Assembly: GCA_031841125.1 (NCBI GenBank)
Contig: JAJSSI010000016.1
Location: forward strand, 124,001 to 188,000
Direction: 5' to 3'
DNA: 64,000 bases
Origin: Acanthococcus lagerstroemiae
Lineage: Eukaryota > Arthropoda > Insecta > Hemiptera > Eriococcidae
Below the pieces are notes generated by a model. It ran no database searches. It was not told the origin of the DNA and was given only the letters and a program-made list of their open reading frames with translations. Shown here in pieces: positions 57,540-64,000 of this stretch (positions are counted from its first letter, which is position 1; the number at the start of each line of letters is the position of its first letter). The translations under genes were made by a program, and so were the position numbers.

Positions 57540-57990
57540 GTACTTCAAATTACCCACCATTGAATTCAGAACTACTGGCTTCATCTCTGTTTGTTAGATC
57601 CAGTATCACATTTTCAATTTGAACAGCACCACTTTCATTTCGTAAATTCGATGATAATATTATTGTGTCAACATCCAGCTCAATTTCATACCCAGATGGT
57701 AAATTATTCAGAATGGAAAATACTGGCTGATCATTTTCATGGGCATAATTCTTTCCTAAGAGTAGGAGAACGAAATAATTGCTCAAGGTATTTCGAAGAG
57801 AAGAAATTTAGTGATTATAATAATACTTCCAATCGCTCACCACTGAATTGAGGTGAGCTGGCCTCTTCTCTATTTGCTGGATCTGTTATACTTGTAGCAT
57901 TTCCAGGTTGTACAATAGCATCAATTTCACATCCAGGTTGTAAATTATTCAAAACTGTTCAAATAGCCGCAGATCGGCTCCGAAATAATA
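57540..57990 (-). pseudogene. tandemly duplicated exon upstream of the third hAT fragment
   Basis: Two homologous exons: 57990-57850 (LNNLQPGCEIDAIVQPGN, then REEASSPQFSG) and 57766-57553 (LNNLPSGYEIELDVDTI, then RDEASSSEFNG). Both end at equivalent donors (caattcagtg|gtgagc and gaattcaatg|gtgggt). The second has an acceptor ctactcttag. They may be upstream exons of the hAT gene. Domain unknown. Confidence 0.45.
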
Positions 57991-58799
57991 TGAACGCCAC
58001 GAATTAGCAATAAACCTATAATACAAACATAATTCGGTAATGTACAGCAGCGACACGAGATCATGAATACTTTCAGGCAACGAACCAACCTGGACGAGCC
58101 AGAGAAAACGGTGAAGTAGGTAGGTACTGTTAAAACCAGACTTACGAAGCGGGCGAAATATCCAACATGCCCCTACCTTTAGAAAAATAAAATTTTGCTT
58201 ACGAACAAATTACGAAAGAATTCAAAATTTTATGTCAACGAAATAAGCAAGATCGAGTCGTAAATAAAAAATAAAAAACGGATCCTATCCTATCTAAAGT
58301 ACATGATTATAAAAAAACATGATGGTAAATGCATGGAAAAAATGGTAAGCACATATAACACGATAAAATTGGTAACGTGAGTTTCGATTAAAATAAAATG
58401 TCGTAGGTAAAATACATAAGAAAATTATAGCATGTTTAAAAGTTGTGTAAAAAAAATTCACAAAAAAAGAAATATGTTACACACGATTAAAAATGATGTA
58501 AAATGCATTAAAACATGATGTTAGATCAAAAGAAAATGAATAACTTCGTTCTACAAAAAAAGTTGTATCCGGACAACAGTCAAGAGTAAGTTAAAAAAAA
58601 AATGTAGGAAGCGGACGTGAGTAAAGTGTGGTGAAATGAAATAGATTAGTGACGAAAAAAAAAAAAAAAGATTCAAAAATGTAGTACACGTGAATGAAAT
58701 GCAAGCAAGTTTTGAAAGTGAGGCGTGAAAAATAAGACGTAATAGAAAATGGTGAGAAAAAGAATATAATACGACTAATACGACGAATGGCTGAGGTCT
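57991..58799. other. no gene seen
   Basis: Very AT-rich. 143- and 90-codon minus-strand frames at 58551-58982 are Phe/Leu-rich products of composition and overlap the tandem array. Confidence 0.45.
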
Positions 58800-61700
58800 G
58801 TAGATTTTCGGTGTGTAAGTGGGGGTCCACCCCTTGGATCCATAAAAGACTTCGATCCAACATAAATATAAGTTTAGCAAAAAATGATTTTTAAGTCTGA
58901 AGAATCGAGATTTTAATTTCCAAGTCTGGGGTGGGGTCAACTCTTCGGTCTCACATAAGATTTCAAATGAAAAAATAAACAATCACCAGGAATAAATTTG
59001 AGAGGCTGAAAATCGAGAATTAGATTTCTGGGGTTAGGGTGAGGCTCCACCCCTCAGATCCACAACACACTTCGATTAACAAAATAAGAGGTTCACAGAC
59101 AATCGTCGTTCAAGCCTGAAAAATCGAGACAAATGTCCGAAGTTGGGAGTATGGTCAAAGCCTCGGAGAAATGAAGAGTTCATCAAAAATAATTTTAAAG
59201 GCCGAAAAATCAAGAATTGTTGAGGGCAAGAATCCACCTTTCGAGTCTAAAAAATGTGGCAATCGAAATGAGAGGAGGTTTATGAAAGATAATTCAGACG
59301 TTGAAAAATCGAGAATTAGATTTTCGGAGTTCAGGATGGGCTCCACCCCTCAAGTCCGCAATAGATTTTATCAAAAAAACAAAAAGAAGTATTTAATAAT
59401 TCAAAATCGAAAATTAGACTTTCGGAGTTGCGGGTGTAGGTTTACCTATCAGATCCACAAAATACTTCGACCAACGAAACAGAGGTTCACGGAACATTAT
59501 TGTTCAAGACTGAAAAATCGAGAAGTAGACTTCCAGAGGCGAAAAATATTTTTAAAGGGCAAAAAATCGAAAATTAAATTTTCGGAATTGGGGTGGGATT
59601 CCACTCCTCGGGTCCAACAAAGACTTCGATCAGAAAAATAAGGGGATCGCCGAAAATTATCTTTCACGTCAGAAAAATCGAGTATTAGATTTCCAGGGTT
59701 GGGGCCGGGTCAACCCATCGGGACTGAACCATTTGACCCCGCAAATGATAACAACTGAAAAATGGAAAAGGTCACTAAAAATATTTCTAAAGGCCAAAAA
59801 ATCGAGAATTAGATTTTCGGAGTTCGGGTGGGGCACCACCCCGCGGCTCCACCAAAGACTTCGATCAGAAAAATAAAGAGGTTCATCGAAAATTATTTTT
59901 CACGTTAGAAAAATCGAGAATTTGATTTCCAGAGTTGGAGGTGGGGTCAACACATCGGGACCACAATAGATTTGAATCGAAAAAATAAAAATTTCATCAA
60001 GAATAAATCTGGAAGCCCGGAAAATCGAGATTTATATTTTAGCAGGCAACGGGGGGGGGGGGGGGGGTGTCTATCCCTTGGGTCTACATATGATTTCGAT
60101 CGAACAATAGAAGGGTTATAGAAAATCAACTTTCAATACCTACCAAACAAGAATTTCATGACCGGAGTTGGGGGCGAGGAATCCTCCCCTCTGATCCATA
60201 TAATACATCGATTAACAAAGTAAAGGGTCCAAAGAAAACTATTGTTGAAGACTGAAGAATCAAGAATTAGACTTCCGGAGTTGGGAGCAGTGTCAATCCT
60301 TTGGTCCTATAGAAAACATGAACAGTTCATCGAAAGTAATTTTTTAAAGATCGAAAAATCAATAATTACACTTTCAGGGTTTGGACGGGGGTCCACTTTT
60401 TGAGTCTACAGAATGTATCAATCGCAAAAAGAAGTTAAAAACAATTGCAAAGTTTGAAGTATCGAGAGGTAGATTTCCAGGAATTCGGGATGCGTTTTAC
60501 CTCTCAAATCCACATCAGATTTCGACCGAAAAATAAATTATAGCAACAATACGTACTTTTAAAGGTCAAAATATCGAAAATAATATTTTTGTGATTGGGG
60601 GTTGGGGATGGGGAGGGGGCACCCGTCTGATCCACAAAAAACTTCGATCAACAAAATGAGAAGTTCGCGGAAAATTATTTATAAAGCCTGAATATTCGAG
60701 AATTGGACTTCCAAAGTTGGGGGTGCGGTCGACCCCTCGGCCCCATAAAAGATTCCAATTGAAATACAAAAATGGTCACCAAAAATATTTCTGACGATTA
60801 GATTTTCGAAGTTGTGGGCGGCGGATCACTCGTCCTCGGGTCCACAAAATACTGCGAACAAAGAAATAAGCATGGGCTCACGGAAAATTATTTCTTAAGC
60901 CGATAAAATAAAGAATTCAATTTCCGGAGTTGGGGGCGGAAACAGTCCATCGGGTCCACAATATTATATTATTGTTTTTATTTACTGAGAGTGTTATTGC
61001 CTTGCTGCTATAATCTAATTATTATTAAAACAAACGTAAATTATTAGACGAAGATTAACGTATTATTTGAATTGAAAAAATAAGTCGTTCACCAAGAATA
61101 ACTTTGAGAAGCTGAAAAGTCGAGTTTTTTTGATTTTCGTCGTGGGTGGGAGAGTTATTCCTTGATCCACAAAAGATCTCGATTAAAAATAAGGGTTTTA
61201 TGGAAAATTGTTTTTCAACATCTATAATCGAGAATTTGATTTCCGGAGGTGGGGTGTGGTCTACCCCACGGATCCACGAATTGTTTCAATAAATAAATAA
61301 ATAAAAAAGTTCAACAACGAAAACTCGAAAATATACTCTTTTGGTGTTGGGGGCGCGACTCTACTTTTCCCGTGTAGAAAATGTATCAGTTGAAAAAAGG
61401 GGAGGCTTACGTAAAATAATTCAGAAATTTGAAGGATCGAGAATTAGATTTTCAGAGTTCAGGACGGGCTTCACCCCTCAAGTCCACAATAGATTTTATT
61501 CAAAAAAATTAAAGGTTCACGAAAAATGAATATTGAAGTCCGAAGATTCGAGAATTTGATTTTCGGAGTTGAGGTTGAGGGTCCACATGTCGAATCCACA
61601 AAGTACTTTGTTCAACAAAATAAGGGGTTCGCGGACAATTATTGTTCAAGCCTGAAAAATCAATAATTAGACTTCCGGAGTTGAGGTACGGTCCACCCCT

Positions 61701-62190
61701 CGGAACCACAACAGACTTAAACAATCGAAAATCATTTTTCACGTCAGAAATATCGAGAGTTTGATTTGCAGAGTTGAGGGCGGGGTCAGCTCATCGGGAC
61801 TCAACCATTAGAACCCACAAATGATTACAACTGAAAAACGGAAAAGGTCACTAAAAAGATTTCTAAAGGCCAAAAAATGAAGGATTCGATTTTCGAGGTT
61901 GGGGGTGGGGTTTCATTCCTCGGATCCACAAAATAATTTAGAAGTTTGAAGAATCGAATGTTATATTTTTGGAGTTAGGGGGGGGGGGTCTACCCCAGGT
62001 TCCACAAATTACTTTACTTCGATCAACAAATTAAGAGGTTCACAAATTCGAGAATTAGACTTCTGGAATTGGACCCACGAAAGATTCCAATTGCAAAAAT
62101 TAACAGAGGTCATCAAAAATATTCTTCAAGGCCGAAAAATCGAGAATTAGATTTTCAGTGTTAGGGTGGGGAGCACCTTCCGTTTTTCAG
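58800..62190. repeat. diverged tandem (satellite-like) array, about 30 units of ~105 bp
   Basis: A unit of the form aatcgagaattagatttccg, gagttgggggtggggtc, caccectcgg-like word, tccacaaaagacttcgatca, aaataagaggttca and gaaaattatttttcaagcct recurs about every 95-125 bp, all in one orientation. Copies are diverged by many substitutions and indels, and G tracts vary up to G17 (60050). A unique-looking AT-rich patch interrupts it at 60960-61075. It shows no coding potential; apparent frames are by-products of the period. Confidence 0.9.
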
Positions 62191-62479
62191 TTACATGTTT
62201 AAAACTGCTGAAATGAGCTATTCCTTTGCAATGTATTATGGTTTCGTACACAAACATTTATTTTCTGAATGAGGCCTCGCTTCCACAAGATGGCTATTTA
62301 CATCTGAAAGTTCTTTGGTACACTGTGGGCCCCCTAATTTCGTCTCAGTGCGCACATCTTTCTGTTGTACTGTATTACAAAGCACATACATGTGTTTCTT
62401 TACGGTCTACTCAATGAAAGTGGACCTATCACCTTGAGCCTCTTCCTTTACGGCAAACATACCCTCTGGACCCACATAA
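62191..62479. other. no gene seen
   Basis: Between the tandem array and the LINE tail. No motif recognised. Confidence 0.35.
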
Positions 62480-62532
62480 GATATTAATTAAAAAATAAAC
62501 AGTCACCAAAAAAGACATCATAGGTGTAGTCA

Positions 62533-62535
<3 letters not shown>

Positions 62536-62607
<72 letters not shown>

Positions 62608-62665
62608 TAACAATAACAATAACAATAATAACAATAATGACAATAATAATAATAATAATAATCAA
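62536..62665. repeat. TAA/CAATAA microsatellite
   Basis: A near-pure (ATA)n run of about 65 bp followed by CAATAA and TCAA units. On the minus strand it forms the ATT/ATTG-type tail of the LINE to its right. Confidence 0.95.
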
Positions 62666-63044
62666 TCAATCAAAGGATATATTTGCAAAATTACAATTTT
62701 CAAATATCAAACATACTCCTAATGGGCCACATGGCCCGAAATGGAGGATCTATCATTACTATTACTACTATCGCCGGTGCCTGCATCCACTGTTGTTCGT
62801 TATTTATTGACGTTAGAGTTCGTTTTAAAAGTGTTCATGTAAGTTAAGTGTTTTGTTAGTTTATTGGTTTTAGTATACGTAGAGTTTCATGTGAGACAAT
62901 GAGTGATAGCGGCCTTGAACGAGGGGGGCACCGACGAAGATATGCCCCTATTGGACTCACACAATCAAAAATCATTTAATTGCAATCAGCAGGCAATGTG
63001 GGAATTTATTCCTTATTTAACATAGTGTATGTGTTTATAAATTT

Positions 63045-63997
63045 TTAACTATAGATGGTGTTTATATATTTTTTGTATTCGGATATTTTTAGTAGGCGCC
63101 TAGCAGCAGGCACTAGTTTGTTGAAGAGTTCGTATCCTTTATATCTTGCCTGGAGTCTGGAATGCGATTTTCGCCATGCTGGAAAAGCTGACGTTGGCCC
63201 GGCTCCTGAACGAGTTCTTGTTATAGTATTATAAATTCTGAATAAAAACTTGTTTTTGAATACAAACATTAACATTCGTTTCTTATAGAGATTTTTGAAG
63301 GACGAGACTGAAAGTCTGTCGTATAAGATTTTTTCGCTTTCTGTACGGCTAGTATTTAAAATACACCTTGCTAGTTTGTTTTGAAGCACTTTCAGGGGTT
63401 GTATATGGCATGATCCTCCCCAGTGTATGATGCCATAGCTTAAGACCGATTCGTATAGGGCGAGATAGATCCTTCGTAAGTGGTTTATTTTAAAGTGATT
63501 TCTTAGATGGAAGAAAAGGTAATTCAATTTCCTGAGTTTCCCCTGTAGCTGGATGGAGTGGTCATGCAGGTCAGCTTTTCGTCTATGGTGAGCCCCAGGT
63601 ATGTTATCGTTTTGGTTTGATTTAATTTCTCACAATTGCATGGTAACGGAGAACTGTGGTTGTGGAGGGTTAAGTTTAAGTCACTTGACCACGAGGGTGT
63701 TTTGTAGCCAAATACAACATAGGTAGTTTTATTGTGGTTTAAGCTCAAACGGTTGGCACGGAACCATGTGGTTAATAGTCGTTGATCGTGGAAGAATGCT
63801 TCATTAATTTGGTTGTGGTTTTCGCTACTATAGAGTAATGACAGGTCGTCAGCAAAGGCAAGAGTCTCGACCCGTAATGGTAATTCGAAAATGTCATTTA
63901 GGTAAATATTGAATAACACTGGACCGAGAACACTACCCTGCGGCACGCCACTGCATACACTTAGGATTGCGTCCTTACGTCGTTGAGCTCCACACAT
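63045..63997 (-). pseudogene. LINE reverse transcriptase
   Basis: GVPQGSVLGPVLFNIYLND and LAFADDLSLLY give the RT core with intact FADD; ANRLSLNHNKTTYVVFG and ITYLGLTIDEKLT follow, then in a second frame HDHSIQLQGKLRKLNYLF, ALYESVLSYGIIHWGGSC and LARCILNTSRTESE. A one-base shift at about 63560-63575 separates the frames; otherwise the copy is well preserved. The N-terminal RT half and endonuclease lie outside the window. Confidence 0.85.
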
Positions 63998-64000
63998 TGC

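Larger units (their letters stand above)
62536..64000 (-). mobile_element. CR1/Jockey-superfamily LINE, 3' part
   Basis: Continues beyond the right edge of the window. The RT frame is followed by a 3' untranslated region (63044-62690) with an imperfect gggccatgtggccc palindrome and a tail of ATTG and ATT repeats. Tails of this simple-repeat type are usual in CR1- and Daphne-like LINEs. Confidence 0.75.

Noticed and set aside
58551..61742. Several 60-156-codon frames in the tandem array
   Set aside because: They follow the 105-bp period and occur on both strands; no domain or constant frame between units.
58800..62190. CRISPR-like reading of the regular repeats
   Set aside because: The units are diverged, about 105 bp throughout, without constant short repeats and unique spacers, and the context is eukaryotic.
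62429..62669. Open frames of poly-Ile/Tyr (61-78 codons) across the TAA microsatellite
   Set aside because: They are translation of a simple repeat; no real protein.

Overview
The window reads as a stretch of animal, most likely insect, nuclear DNA made almost wholly of transposable-element remains. It is AT-rich. Coding pieces are split by short GT-AG introns, microsatellites and long G/C or A/T homopolymers are common, and there is no operon, Shine-Dalgarno signal, tRNA, rRNA or CRISPR array. The mix of P, piggyBac, several hAT, PIF/Harbinger-type, animal Mutator-like, Helitron, Copia and Jockey/CR1-type LINE sequences is typical of arthropods; I cannot name the species. I found no convincing single-copy host gene.

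Layout. 0-4 kb: a DDE transposase (+) converging on a three-exon SWIM/YqaJ-nuclease gene (-), probably one two-gene ISL2EU-like element. 4-6.2 kb: a Helitron-derived segment with inverted ends that carries two copies of the first intron of a Helitron gene. 6.3-8.3 kb: hAT-type MITEs with exact 8-bp target duplications. 9.3-12 kb: a broken Copia pol (-). 12.9-13.3 kb: another MITE. 14-20 kb: two LINE fragments and a duplicated repeat split by nested insertions. 20.4-20.8 kb: a Mutator-like fragment. 21-26.9 kb: diverged non-coding repeats. 26.9-27.4 kb: a MITE.

28.5-30.5 kb: a nearly intact three-exon gene of the transposon-linked DUF7869 type (-). 31.8-34.2 kb: a P-element transposase fused to a piggyBac fragment (-). 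35.2-35.9 kb: a block saturated with a TGCGATT motif. 36.7-37.2 kb: a hAT-like C-terminal fragment. 37.8-41.8 kb: a complete but dead BED-finger hAT element with 8-bp target duplications and a nested foldback MITE. 42-44.3 kb: more motif-saturated blocks, an RTE-like LINE scrap and a Helitron 3' terminus. 44.4-47.3 kb: two further transposase remnants. 48.7-55.7 kb: a spliced Helitron Rep gene (-), truncated before its helicase and split by a 2.8-kb insertion. 56.5-58 kb: a third hAT fragment and a duplicated exon. 58.8-62.2 kb: a tandem array of about 30 units of roughly 105 bp. 62.5-64 kb: the 3' end of a CR1/Jockey-type LINE.

The genes do not form a pathway. What links them is history: nested insertions, frameshifts (several in A homopolymers), nonsense codons and exact target-site duplications allow the order of some insertions to be read. 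The strongest observations are the repeated Helitron splice module, the paired transposase/YqaJ genes, and a shared architecture in which several unrelated short elements consist almost entirely of one short motif, different in each. Domain calls are from reading the sequence; no database search was possible.
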